From Leuctra nigra (taxonomy: Eukaryota > Arthropoda > Insecta > Plecoptera > Leuctridae), in the NCBI GenBank assembly GCA_934045905.1, contig OW203767.1:13581073-13645072 (forward strand): DNA of 64,000 nucleotides, written 5' to 3'. Below, in pieces: positions 25,016-36,800 of the stretch. The notes beneath the pieces were generated by a model, which worked only from the letters and a program-made list of their open reading frames with translations, ran no database searches and was not told the origin of the DNA. The translations under genes were made by a program, and so were the position numbers. The stretch's first letter is position 1; the number at the start of each line of letters is the position of its first letter.

Positions 25016-28000
25016 GTTCAGGAATGCCCGCTTGGCATTTAGTTATTTTGTGTTTGAGTTATTATGGTCTTCCATGGTCTTCCTGATATTTCTGACTGAG
25101 GAAATTCACCAAATATCTTCGGTGCGTCGGTAATGGGAATCGAACAAGAATCTTCGAAATTCGAGTCAAAAGCATAATTTTCAATGGCTTCTTGATTAAC
25201 CGAACAAACCATTTTTCATCATCAATGTCTGGTGCAGAACAGTGCTGATGTCACATAAAATATGAATACACAATTGCGAAGTGACTCGTAAAAATAACCA
25301 CAGTCTCCTAACGTGCATAATGTATGAGAAACTATAAATAGACGCTGAATAAATTAATGTTTAAGCGTGTATTCTGGTAATTTTAATACTCCCATAGACC
25401 ATTCAATTAATTTTCAAATTAATTAGCATCAAGTAGTTAATGAAATTGTGATTACGATCCTAACGAGAAAGAAATGTGGCAATGCTTCCGATCTGATTGA
25501 TTATTGCATTGTGCTGATCGGTTTAACCCAGATAACGCCATAGAATGCACAGAATTCCTTGGAAATGCGATCAAGTGATTAGTGAACGTAATCAGTGAGA
25601 TAATTGACAAGAACTTTACTACACACTTTATTCGCGGTACTTATCGTACTTATCGGCACCAGAGAAGAGATTAGATTTGAGTTTGACATTTTGTTCTTAC
25701 TTCCGGCAAGTACGTAACACATTCGTTGAATGATATTTTGAAGAAAGTACACTGGTCGAAGGGTTGAATATTTGATTGTGTTTTTTTGTAACATTTCTAG
25801 ACTACTATTCCGAATATCATTCCATTTCTCAACGAGTGAATCAAGGAATTCTTGAATTATGAACACCAAAGAGCTAATATTGATTCACTCACGTAGAGTG
25901 TTGATCGAATTCGATTTTGAAACAAACGTCGTTTCTTTTGAGGTTCTTCAAACAATATGACTATTGATTGCTTTATCAGTGCCACTAGCAACAAGTCTTT
26001 TGCCTTCTTCATGTTCGAGGTTGTCTATATTATCAATCAATGTTGTTCACTCATAATACTGACTGGATTGTATTTGTTGTTCTTGTTGTTGTCAGTCAAA
26101 ATAAATCAGACCTTGACTCGACTTTGTAGATATTCAGATCAATGTCAATCGGAGGATTTGATTGACATTTCAATTTCTAACTCAACAAGAATAGGAATAT
26201 TATTTATTTATTAATAGTTTCGTAGCTCCTTCATATGAATATAACATTCAGCTAAAAAGTAAAACAAAAAATGTTTAATTCTCCTCATCAAAAATTTGGA
26301 AACATTCCAAAGTCAATGAACATGGATAAGCCGACAGACGACACTGAAAATATCAACAAAAAAATGATACTTTTTTGACTTTCAAAATATTTCAGAGTCA
26401 AGAACAACATAACGTTTACACAGTTATTCGGTGGATAATAATACTTATTCAGGGATCGCTTCTGGCAATATTCGACATTCCTCATGAACGTCAAGCTATT
26501 ATTTCATCTCTGAAGAATGATATTCACAATTTCGTCTGTCATTCCAGCGATCAATGACGCGGAGACTATTGCGTCAAGCCGAGGCACGGCGTCTGAAGAG
26601 AGGAGGGAAATCACAAGCCTCCTCATACTGGTCGCTCATTGGTTCAAACATCGTGGAAATTTCCACGAGCGAAACCGGGTCAATTCCTTGCGCGCGCAAC
26701 AGTACTATACTAAACCAGACCTGTTCAACTAGCTTTTTAATCGTGTACTTTTTTTTATTTTGTTTAATAGTCAAGGCAGGGCATTGCCGCCTTGCCGTTT
26801 TCATACACTGGTTTAATTATCAGTGAAGTATTTATAGACGGAGAGACAGAAATAAATCATATATGTCTACTAGGAGAGAGGGAGAGAGGAATAAAATGGG
26901 TGTGGCAGAGGCAATGGCAAGGCTGAATATCATTCATTATCATGAATAATGCTGGACTTTCACACATTACGTATGAAAGATAGTTGAATGATGCCAAAGA
27001 ATGCCGAGGACATTGACGAGCCCATCGCATATGATCGGGTTATCATAATTTTCTCTAGAATATTCCAGAAGAATTATTGTTATATAAGTTTCAAGCTAGG
27101 TTTGTTCTGTGCCACTGCATACTCTGTGGTGACAGAAATGGATTATTATTTTATAATAATATTATTTATTTATGTGGGTACTTTTATTGACATCCAGAAT
27201 TATTGAAAATGTAGTTATTATGTAAAATAACCTTATTCTTTAAAGGAAACAGACGAAGGATTGGTAGTAATTATGTTAAAAGTCAGTAAATATATTTCAA
27301 TTGTGGTTTTATTGTTCAAGTAATGTTGTACTTGATTACATCATCATGTGACAGTACAAAACAAATACTTATTTGTCGTCAAATAATTTTATATAATAAT
27401 GAATAATAATTTAATAAATATAAATATGCCTAATTATAGAGGTATTGTATTTTTCAATTTTCTCAATACTAATAAATTTTGTTTAGTTAAAAGTAATTAA
27501 CTTTTAATTATACTTTCGTGCAGGAAACATTTCTAAAATATTTCTAATTTCATTTTCAATAGAAAGAAATCTATGAAAATTGAAAAAATATCGTCATTTC
27601 TCTATCTCTAGTCTAATCAATGAGAGCTAAGTTATCAGGAACCTGGTTGTATATGTATATAATAATCAGCATGTCACATTGTCCAATTCTAAAAGTGCAA
27701 GCAGTTTATATCGCTAGACAGATTTAATGGCAATCTAGAGCGTCTATCATTCATGATGTGAAGCTACCAATGACTCAAATGATGTGATTATTCTCATAAG
27801 CAAAGCGATCGGAATGTGGGGGCGGAGAAGTAGTGTAGTTATTTTAGACGTTACTTTTAACAAATTTAACAAATCACAATTTTATGTATTGATTTATGAA
27901 TACCTATACCATCGAGTTGGTGTCAAACTGTTGACATTATTGTTTAATTTAGACATTTATTTTATTGATGTGCCTTACTCTATGAATAATATATTACTCT

Positions 28001-28300
28001 TTTCTCTGTAACTTGCTATTTCATTCTAAGATAGTACCTACCATTTCTCACTTTGCATTTTCCTTCCCATAGACACATGAAAACTTCAACAAAGATTTTA
28101 CTATTTTCTTATATAATATCTGTTTATCTATCACAGTCTTCCCCAAATAGATTGCTGCCGTAACTATATCGATAATTATATCTAATTAGCGCATGTTATA
28201 ATTAATGTCATCGTCAGATGTAATTTAAATTAAATATATTTAGATTCATTTAAACTTACTCGAGTCCTTCAAAGCTATAATCTTGTAGCTTAAAAACAAA
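25016..28300. other. No supported gene; small CpG-rich patch at 26545-26700
   Basis: The patch carries GCTCATTGGTTC (a CCAAT box on the minus strand) and GCGCGC but no downstream ORF with coding character. The remainder is AT-rich. Confidence 0.5.
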
Positions 28301-28452
28301 CAATCACAGAAATGTCACAATGCGAACTGTCACAGTCATCATCACCTCCTCCACGTGCTCGTGACGGGACACGAACTGGCGACCCTCTCGTTCTGTCTAC
28401 CCCGCATCGGCACTGCCACCGGCGTCGTGACGGCTACCGTCGACACCGTCCC

Positions 28453-28872
28453 TCATGTCGACGTCCTCGTGTCGGTCCCAGAGTCGGTGGAGTCCTTGCT
28501 CCACAACGACTTCTTCAACTTGTCGACGAGTCTCGTGTGGAACTTGTTGAGGGACGACGTCGAGCCGACTTTCGGCGGTGACGAGGAGGCGCTCTTGGTC
28601 GGCGACTGTAGGCTGCAGTTCGACGTCCTCGACGAGGCGCGGGAGTACTTGCCGGAGTTGGACATTGCCACGGGGATGGAGCGGTGCGCCGGGCTGCCGA
28701 CGATGAAGTCACTCCCTGGCGATGTCGACAAACTCGGACACTCCGACTTCGAGCACTCGGACACTTTGCGACTCCGGCACGACGTCGGGTTTGAACATTC
28801 CGACGTACGTCGGGAACGGTTCGACTTGTAGATGTTATAATCATTCTTCACAACAGGCATCATAAAAGCCAT
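28453..28872 (-). CDS. Small Ser-rich basic protein of unknown function, single exon
   Basis: The 139-residue ORF starts MAFMMPVVKNDYNIYKS, immediately followed by basic/Ser runs (SRRTSECS, SRKVSECS, a repeated motif). About a quarter of the residues are Ser (35 of 139), with several SP sites (TSPGS, GSPAH, QSPTK, SSPPK) that could be kinase targets. A C-terminal KFHTRLVDKLKKSLW is a plausible amphipathic helix. No signal peptide or membrane segment is seen. The region is strongly GC-rich at third positions, like the APC1 exons and unlike flanking DNA, and the opposite-strand ORF (28355-28831) looks like its shadow. TATA and CCAAT boxes lie upstream in the right order. I do not recognise the family. 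Confidence 0.7.
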   Translation of the reverse strand: MAFMMPVVKNDYNIYKSNRSRRTSECSNPTSCRSRKVSECSKSECPSLSTSPGSDFIVGSPAHRSIPVAMSNSGKYSRASSRTSNCSLQSPTKSASSSPPKVGSTSSLNKFHTRLVDKLKKSLWSKDSTDSGTDTRTST

Positions 28873-29060
28873 CGCGAAAATATGGAATGTCGTTACTTAT
28901 TCAAAAATCACAAAATAATAATTTCCTGCTCGGAAATAATCAATGTCACTGATGATCACTCTTGAACGCTTGTATTATTTATCGTGGTTCGGTGACAGCA
29001 GAGTACGTGTACCTAGTTTGACGTCTGGAAACTCAATGCGGCGCGCAGCTTTGCCAATCA

Positions 29061-29068
29061 CTTATATA
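29061..29068 (-). promoter_or_regulatory. TATA box for the 28453-28872 gene
   Basis: TATATAAG on the minus strand, about 190 bp upstream of the start codon, would place the transcription start near 29035 and leave a leader of about 160 nt. Confidence 0.55.
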
Positions 29069-29122
29069 CATTCAGTAGAACCGTATTATGGCAGCGTGCC
29101 AGCAGATCGATGCGCGCTTCTG

Positions 29123-29127
29123 ATTGG
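29123..29127 (-). promoter_or_regulatory. CCAAT box for the 28453-28872 gene
   Basis: ACCAATCAG on the minus strand lies about 55 bp upstream of the TATA box, the classical spacing. The surrounding 29030-29160 is GC-rich with several GCGCGC words. Confidence 0.5.
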
Positions 29128-29329
29128 TCGGCGGGCAAAAGCGCGCGCCGTGTGACGTAGTAAATGGAACGTTAGTTACGCCACGGCAGACGCGACGTTC
29201 CAGTGAACCTGTCTATACCAATGCAACTGTTTCTTTTTATATTGTTGCACTTGTGAATGCAATGCAATGCACTGGAATGTAAACATACGTGCCATAATGG
29301 AAGGAGGATAGAATGTTTTAATGTGGTAG

Positions 29330-29617
29330 CAGTGGCGGCTATTACAGTGTGCAAGGTGTGACAATTGCACACCTGATCATCCAAGAAAATTATTTAGAAG
29401 TGCTCCCTAATCCAGGAAGTAGGAAGTTAAATATTTTGTCTAATCATTTTGCTCTCCAAAAGACGTAAAAATGCATCAATTTCAAACTAAAGATACAAAA
29501 AAATCCGGGGTTATGCGCCCCGGCCCCGCATCTGCTGGGGGCTCTCCTCTTAGAGTCTTACTTCTACGTCCTTCTATGTAATTGAACACCTGTTGTAAAG
29601 CCAAATAGCCGCCACTG
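29330..29617. mobile_element. hAT MITE, 288 bp
   Basis: Perfect terminal inverted repeats CAGTGGCGGCTATT / AATAGCCGCCACTG are flanked by an exact 8-bp TSD TGTGGTAG (29322-29329, 29618-29625). There is no coding sequence; the interior has the GCCCCGGCCCCGC motif. It lies near the promoter of the 28453-28872 gene. Confidence 0.92.
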
Positions 29618-29834
29618 TGTGGTAGTTTTGATTGTAACGACGTATTATTTCATAGAGTTCAGTGCCGCTTTTACGGCTTCCCCATCAACCTTGAAACACA
29701 GTAATTCTATTATAAAAATTAAATGATTGTTTGGAAACCTAAAATAATTTAATTTGGGGTGTGACGGTGCAGACCAAAGAGTTCGTAATTTACTAATTTA
29801 TACTTCCCAGTCCCATCATACTCCTAATTCATAA

Positions 29835-30201
29835 TTAAAGATGATTATATTTAAATATTATACATTTAAGAAACAACTAAAGCTACACCTTACACTTACA
29901 AATAATGTGTTCTACTCAATAGATGAGTTTTTGAATTATAGTAACAGTACATCATGACCCCCCAAACATTTAACTTTATTCTTTGAAAATTATTATTTCC
30001 GTAACACTTAGTATTATTTAGTATTATTTATTAGTTATTTTTTAGTATTTTTATTTTTATTATTTGTAATTGACAATTGTTAAGGTTTCCAAATACCCAA
30101 ACAAGGCATAAAGCCTATGGGTCACATGCTTGTGTATGTACGTACTGTTGTATTGTATTACCTTGTGTGAAGGAAAAATAAAACTGAAAACTGAAAACTA
30201 A
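29835..30201 (+). mobile_element. 5'-truncated LINE 3' end
   Basis: About 40 codons (FKKQLKLHLTLTNNVFYS... to TGA 29955-29957) look like the extreme C terminus of a LINE ORF2. An AT-rich 3' UTR follows, ending in repeated CTGAAAA units at about 30183-30199. This is typical of a dead-on-arrival, 5'-truncated insertion. Confidence 0.6.
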
Positions 30202-30659
30202 AATCCTTATCACTTTTTTTTCATTCGCTCAGTTACGTAAGAAAGGAGTTAGCTAGGGTAAAAGGTTGATACAGACATCGATCGCTAAATTTTATGTGTC
30301 ATCCTTTCGTCATCGTTAATACTTGTTTAATTTCCTCTTTCTAATCTCTTTCTTCTATTCTCTTTCTACATCATGATTAGACTTTACTAGGCTCTCAAGA
30401 TTTTACTAGTTATAAATTTTTCAATATCAATTGGGATATTAATGATTAGAGATCTTTTGACCTATAGGTATTGAACACCATTGAACATAGATGTTCAATG
30501 GAGATAGCCGTTTATGTTGCCTAGTTTCTTGTTTCTCTAACATGATTATTGATTATACTTTGAGTTCAGTATATATCTCTATGAGTATACAATCTTTTTG
30601 GCATTAATTACATTTTATTAAGTTTAAATATTTCCCTCACTTTATATCACTCAACTACA

Positions 30660-30872
30660 TTCAAGATGGCGGTGCTGATCTTCACCGCCTTGTAGTGTCC
30701 GCCGCGCGTCGAATGTCTCTCGTAAAATTATTTGAAATAAGTGTAGAAGTGTGGTTATGGTTTCGTGTCTTGTTTCTTGTTTCATGTAAATTACCGGTCA
30801 TTAAAAACCAATGATTTATTTATATAAACCTAACAACATTCTATTGTAAATCTGGATGTTATCCAGGACATT
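30660..30872 (+). promoter_or_regulatory. APC1 promoter / 5' leader with YY1-like motif and two upstream ORFs
   Basis: CAAGATGGCGG at 30662-30672 matches the YY1-type element often found at housekeeping transcription starts. The stretch 30665-30715 is GC-richer than its surroundings. If transcription starts near here, the leader contains a 9-codon uORF (30666-30695) and a 33-codon uORF (30713-30814) before the APC1 start at 30873. The transcription start is not visible directly. Confidence 0.45.
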
Positions 30873-33800
30873 ATGATTGCTGCCTCCGAACCACAGGTAT
30901 AGTTAATTAACAGTAAAATGAAGTGATGTCAACAGGTTGGTCTTACACACACCTAGGTGGATTGTTTGTAGGTCTAGTAGGTACCTACACTCCCCCAAAT
31001 AATAAACGGCACTCGAAAGAAAATGAATTGACTGATTAAGGTTTGATGGCATCATCCCATGAAGTCAGTGCTAACGCATTATCTAACTCTTTTAGGTGAG
31101 CTCTGATTTCATTGATAATAACAAGGATTGATTTGTCAAGGAACCGGCCCAGCAGCCAATACGTTTTGTACCAAGTACCGATTATTATTTGGGGGAGTGT
31201 ACCTAGGTACCAACTAAGTAAGTAGGTACCTAGTCAATGCATGTTTTTGGGGACAACCCTTAAGTTGCTTGGAAAGGAATTATTCATGTCTACAAAAAAT
31301 AGTAAGGGACAAAGTTACATTTTGCTTCTAAGCAGAACAATGAGTTTCAATTAAGGTCCTACATTAACTTGTATTCGGGACAAGTAAATATCATTCAAAA
31401 GTCTAAAAGCAGTGTACACACTACTGAGGTATGTCATTCGGTTTTGCATCCACATTACATTTATGATGCTCCCTTTGCTTGTAGGAGTTTGTGCCATGTG
31501 GACGACAGCACATGACCAGACATCCTGGGGAGGTGGTCCTGCCATCCACTCAAACTCACTTGCAATGCGAGACGTTCCTCTTGCATCGTCTTAGTCAAGT
31601 GGCTATCGACGACGACCAGTCCACGCCGGAGTTGTGGAGTATACGTGCCAGCTCTACAGGGGAATCTCAATGCGAGGAGGAGCTCTACGTCAAGGGAAAG
31701 ACGGCAGTTTGGAGTCGTGGTGCTGTGACAAATGGCTCAACGAACGACAGCCGCATAGTCTTGTGCTCTTACACTAGTGAGAGTTTGGTGAAATATGCCC
31801 TCTGGTGCACGTTTCACGCTTGTTCTTCAGACAAAGCTGCTTTTGAGTTTAACCCAGAAATCACAACTACTAGCGAGGAACCAAAAGGTGAGAAGCTTTT
31901 TCTCTACAACGTAATTCTAAATTCATGAACTTACTTAATATAGTTTTGACACACTACAGAACTAATGCATTCAGATCTCTAAAGAAACTAATAAACAACT
32001 CTTATTTCCTGCCGGTTCACACAAAATTGATTTGGCTTAGACGAACATTAATTTATTCTTTCAGGTGTATCGATGCCTAGTGTTTGTGTTATTGACTCGG
32101 ATAACATCAATGTCTTTACAACCGATGGAGAAGATTTCGTTGCATCGCTTCAATTCCAGGTAAAATAAGCATTCACTGATATGCGGTGTGGTGTTACTCC
32201 TCAACGTGAACACTGGTAAGGAATACACGTACAACAATATACTTTTATAGCGTGTTTATTATGACGGTAAATACATAGTAACGAGGCTGGTCGCCATCTT
32301 GATGATAGAACTCCAGCGCCTTCTAAAGACCTAGCGCAGGCGCGCCAACACTACATCCCCTTTTTCCGGGTAGAGACCATTCCTTATGATATTACATAGC
32401 ATTTGGTTGATACACTTGATAAGAACATTAATGGAATTAATCAGAACATGTTTCTTGAACATAACTAGTATTGATATATGAATGTCATGATAACTGCAAA
32501 AACATGCTATGTATGCTGAAAATAAAACTACAAAGTATTACACTACATTACTCCAAATATCTCTTGGGCTTGCAAATGTTCCTACCGCTCCTTGTAAACA
32601 GAGTTGACGTAGTCTTCTCGGGTGACTTGGGAACGGGGCTGTTCACGATATGATCTTCAGGCATCGGTTCATTCGCTTCTTGCTCAACGTTTGGATTGGC
32701 TAGAAGATGCATACGGTTTCGTCTGACCATACCTTGCGGAGTGGAAATGCAATACGATCTAGGCGAATCTTCTATTTTTACCACCTGTCCATTCTTCTTC
32801 TGATCTGTTATAAAAACAGAGTCACCTACTTCTAGTGGTGGAAGATCAGTTGAACGGTGACGACGATCGTAGTTGACTTTTTGCTTTCGCTTAAGGTTGC
32901 ACTCAATCTGCCTCCACTTCTCCTCTTCCTTGGTTGGTGAATGAAGTCGCTCCGGCGTTGACGGTAAAGTTGTACGCAACTCGTGTCCCATCAAAAGCTT
33001 AGCTGGACTGCGGCCTGAAGCTAGTGGTGTCGTACGATAGGCAAGAATACCAAGGTACGGATCTCCTGCTTTCTGAAGTATGGACTTGATGGTTTTCACC
33101 ATTCTCTCCGACATACCATTCGATTGGGGAAATTTCGGGCTGCTTGTGACATGACGGAAACCCCATGACTGTGCAAACTCCCGAAAAAGTTCTGAACTGA
33201 ATTGAGGACCGTTATCCGACATGACGACCTCAGGAATACCAAATCTTGCGAATACAGACTTGATTCGCTGAATTACGAAACTACTGGTTGTCTGGTTTAA
33301 CAACAGAACTTCTGGAAACCTTGAGTAGTAGTCAACAATCAACAGATAGTGAACTCCACTTATCTCAAAAAGATCCATATCGACCTTCTGCCACTGTCGA
33401 TCCGGCAGAGGTGTTGACATCAACGGTTCGGCATGATTCTCTCGGAACTGCATACAGCTCTGGCAATTGGAAACCAGATCTTGAATATGTTGTCCAATCT
33501 GCGGCCACCAGACAGACTCTCTGGCGCGCTCCCTGCATTTGTTTATGCCGAGGTGTCCCTCGTGGATCTTCTGCAAAATAGACCTTCGCAGAGAAACAGG
33601 TATTACTAATCTTTTACCTCTCATGAGAAGTCCATGCTGAACAGTCATGTCCCCTCGTTCTTGGTAGAAAGGCATGCACGCTGGTACTAGATCGTTCTTG
33701 TTTGGCCAACCATTCTTGACATATTGAATCACCTGAACACAGGTGTGATCGGCTTGTTGTTCACACTGAATCTCCTTTAAACGCTCGTCCGACGCTGGAA

Positions 33801-36800
33801 GCTCGCTGATGACTTGATTCACACACTCCTCAATCTCTTCCTGGAGCGCAACACACTCAACGGAAGCCATGCCGACTGGCTCTCTAGACAAAGTATCGGC
33901 TGTGAACAAAAACTTGCCTGGAACGTGTGAGATGGTGAATGAAAACTTCATTAACCTAAGCCGCATACGAAGCAGTCTAGGTGACAAGTCACTCAGCGGT
34001 TTCTGCTGGAAAATCGGTACAAGTGGTAAGTGATCGGTTTGGACATGGAACTCTTTACCCAACAGAAAGTTCTGAAACTTCTCACAAGACCAGACGATCC
34101 CCAGAGCTTCTTTCTCAATCTGTGCGTATCTAGTTTCAGTTGTAGTAAGTGCTCGTGATGCGTATGCAACCGGATGCCACTCACCTTCTTGATCAGTTTG
34201 CTCCATCACTGCACCTAGCCCAAACGACGAGGCGTCGCTAGTGATTCGAACAGGTTGATTTACATCATAAAACATCAATGTAGGAGCTGTGGACAAACTT
34301 TCCTTAATCTTCTTGAAGGCTGCGTCTTGCTGGGCTCCCCACTGGAACTCATTGGATTTATTCAGCAGTTCGCGAATTGGCTTCGTGATTTCTGCCAGGT
34401 TTGGCACAAACTTGAGTAACTGATTTGCCATCCCCAACAACCTTCTTACACCAGAAACATCATGCGGATTTTTCATTTCTTCAATCGCGGATGTCTTCTT
34501 TGGATCCACTTTTACTCCTGACTCGCTGATAATGTATCCTAGGAATTTTACTGAATTTACCCCGAAAGTACATTTCGATTCATTCAAAGTGATTCCTGCT
34601 TCACTGATTTTCTTCAGGACTGACGCAAGACGTACGTCATGTTCACTTTTGTTCTTGCCGAAAATGAGTACATCATCCATCTGGCAGATAACTCCTGGTA
34701 ATCCTGCGAGTAACTCGGACATCTTCTTTTGATAGACTTCCGGTGCAGACGTGATACCAAACGGAAGACGGTTGAAACAATACCTCCCATCTGGTGTGAT
34801 GAACGTAGTAAGCTTACGCGACTCTTCTGCAAGTTTTATTTGCCAGAAACCACTGTTGGCATCTAGTTTACTAAACACTTTTGCACCTCCCAAGTGTCCG
34901 AGAGTCTCGTCTATTGCAGGCATTATGTGCTGTTCTCGCTTGACACTTCGGTTCAGCTGAGTAAGGTCAACGCAAATCCTTACATTGCCACTCTTCTTGA
35001 GCACTACAACCATACCTGCACACCATTCAGTAGGCTCTTCAACTTTCGAGATGACCCCTGAATTCTCCATCTTCTGCAGCTCTTCACGAACTTTCGGCAG
35101 TAGAGGAATTGCTACACGACGAGGCGTTGCTATAGCAAACGGCTCAGCACCTGGACGTAAACTTATCTTGTATTCACCTTGCATTTCCCCCAACCCTTGA
35201 AAAAGTGAAGGAAATGTCCTCTTGACATCTTGTGTACTTGCTGTCCCGGTCAGCTGCACAGCTGCGACCTTGCTGACGAGATTAAGACTGCAAATTGCCG
35301 GTCTACCCAGCAAAGCGTCATCCATCTTGCTCACGACGAAAACATCCTGGACCGACGTCTTCTCTCTGAATTTCATCGATGCTCGGAACTGACCTTTGAC
35401 CTGCAACTCAGCTCGACCTGGTCCTATTAATCGCTTCGTGGCAGGAAACAGCTTCTGCGTAGAGAATTTAGCATTGTATTCTCTTTCTGAAATTACGGTG
35501 ACGTCCGCACCTGTGTCAATTTTAAACTTTACAGGCTTGTGGTTAACAGCCACTGTGACGTGCCATGCTTCATTGTATTCTGAAGTATCAACTACCCCTA
35601 GAAAGACTTCATCTGGGTTTGCATTGACTTGAACTTCTCGAAGATTTGACTGACCTGACTTCCTGCTTCGACAATGCTGTTGGAAGTGTCCTTGAATGTT
35701 GCACGATCGGCATTTTACATTCCTGGCCGGACAATCCTTGAGTGGATGTCTCGCGCGACCGCATCGACCACATTTCTCTTGACTTGCATGCTTTGAATAA
35801 TTAAACTTCTGACCTTGATCATTCTTAGCAGCTGATGACTCTTTCTTCTTCACTGCACCCTTGAATGCATCGACATTAGCTTGACCGTCTGACTGGAAGC
35901 CTCGGAGAACCTTCTGCTGCCCCTTGATGTCTTCGTTGACACGAATTCGGTCAATAGCTTTTTGTAAAGTCAGCTCTGAATCCATTTGCAATGATTCTGA
36001 CAGCTTGACGTCTCTTAATCCGACCACTAACCTGTCACGGATCATCTCTTCTTGTAGCTCACCATATCCACAGTGTTTCACTAGTGAATATAACGCAGTA
36101 ATAAACATTACAGCTGATTCTTCAGGCTCTTGCACACGTTGGTGAAATTTGGCCCTTTCAAAAATCACGTTGCGTCTCTTGATGAAGTGTGACTGCAATC
36201 TGTCTACAACAGTTGCATAACAATTTCCCTCATCTGTTGATAATTGCAGTGATGCTAGAATGTCTTCTGCATCATCACCCATGCAATAAATTAAACTGTG
36301 AACTTGCTTTACTTGTGGTTCTGTATCCAATCCTGTCGAAATTCGAAACCTGTCGTAACGACGAATCCATTTTGGCCATGACATTGGTTCCGAGAAATCG
36401 AAATGTGACGGAGGTTGAAGTTGGTAAGAACCATAGTGACTTTCACGCGCTGTCATATCTGAGTTGGTACCACTGCTGCTTTGCGATCCCGCTGAACTCT
36501 GGTGCGTAGATGCTTGTTGCTCCCTTCCGTCTTTTCCGCCAGCCATCGTCACTTATTTTAGACAAAATATACGTGAACCGATTGAAATCTTGACGCGAGT
36601 TTTACTCCTGGCTGCTACCATGTGGTGTTACTCCTCAACGTGAACACTGGTAAGGAATACACGTACAACAATATACTTTTATAGCGTGTTTATTATGACG
36701 GTAAATACATAGTAACGAGGCTGGTCGCCATCTTGATGATAGAACTCCAGCGCCTTCTAAAGACCTAGCGCAGGCGCGCCAACACTACATGCGGGACTTG

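Larger units (their letters stand above)
32187..36789 (-). mobile_element. Complete Ty3/Gypsy-type LTR retrotransposon, antisense in APC1 intron 3
   Basis: The 4603-bp element has two 169-bp LTRs (32187-32355 and 36621-36789) starting TG and ending CA in either orientation. They look identical base for base. A 5-bp TSD TGCGG flanks it (32182-32186 and 36790-36794). On the minus strand the 5' LTR is followed directly by TGGTAGCAG, a primer-binding site compatible with initiator tRNA-Met, and the 3' LTR is preceded by a polypurine tract (GGAAAAAGGGGA). One long uninterrupted ORF fills the interior. No env-like ORF is present. Identical LTRs and an intact ORF indicate a recent, potentially still competent, insertion. 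Confidence 0.95.

Noticed and set aside
28355..28831. 158-codon plus-strand ORF
   Set aside because: It overlaps the minus-strand Ser-rich gene; the minus strand has the promoter elements and coding-type third positions, so this is its shadow.
33288..36509. Plus-strand ORFs across the LTR element
   Set aside because: All overlap the minus-strand Gag-Pol ORF and have no motifs of their own.
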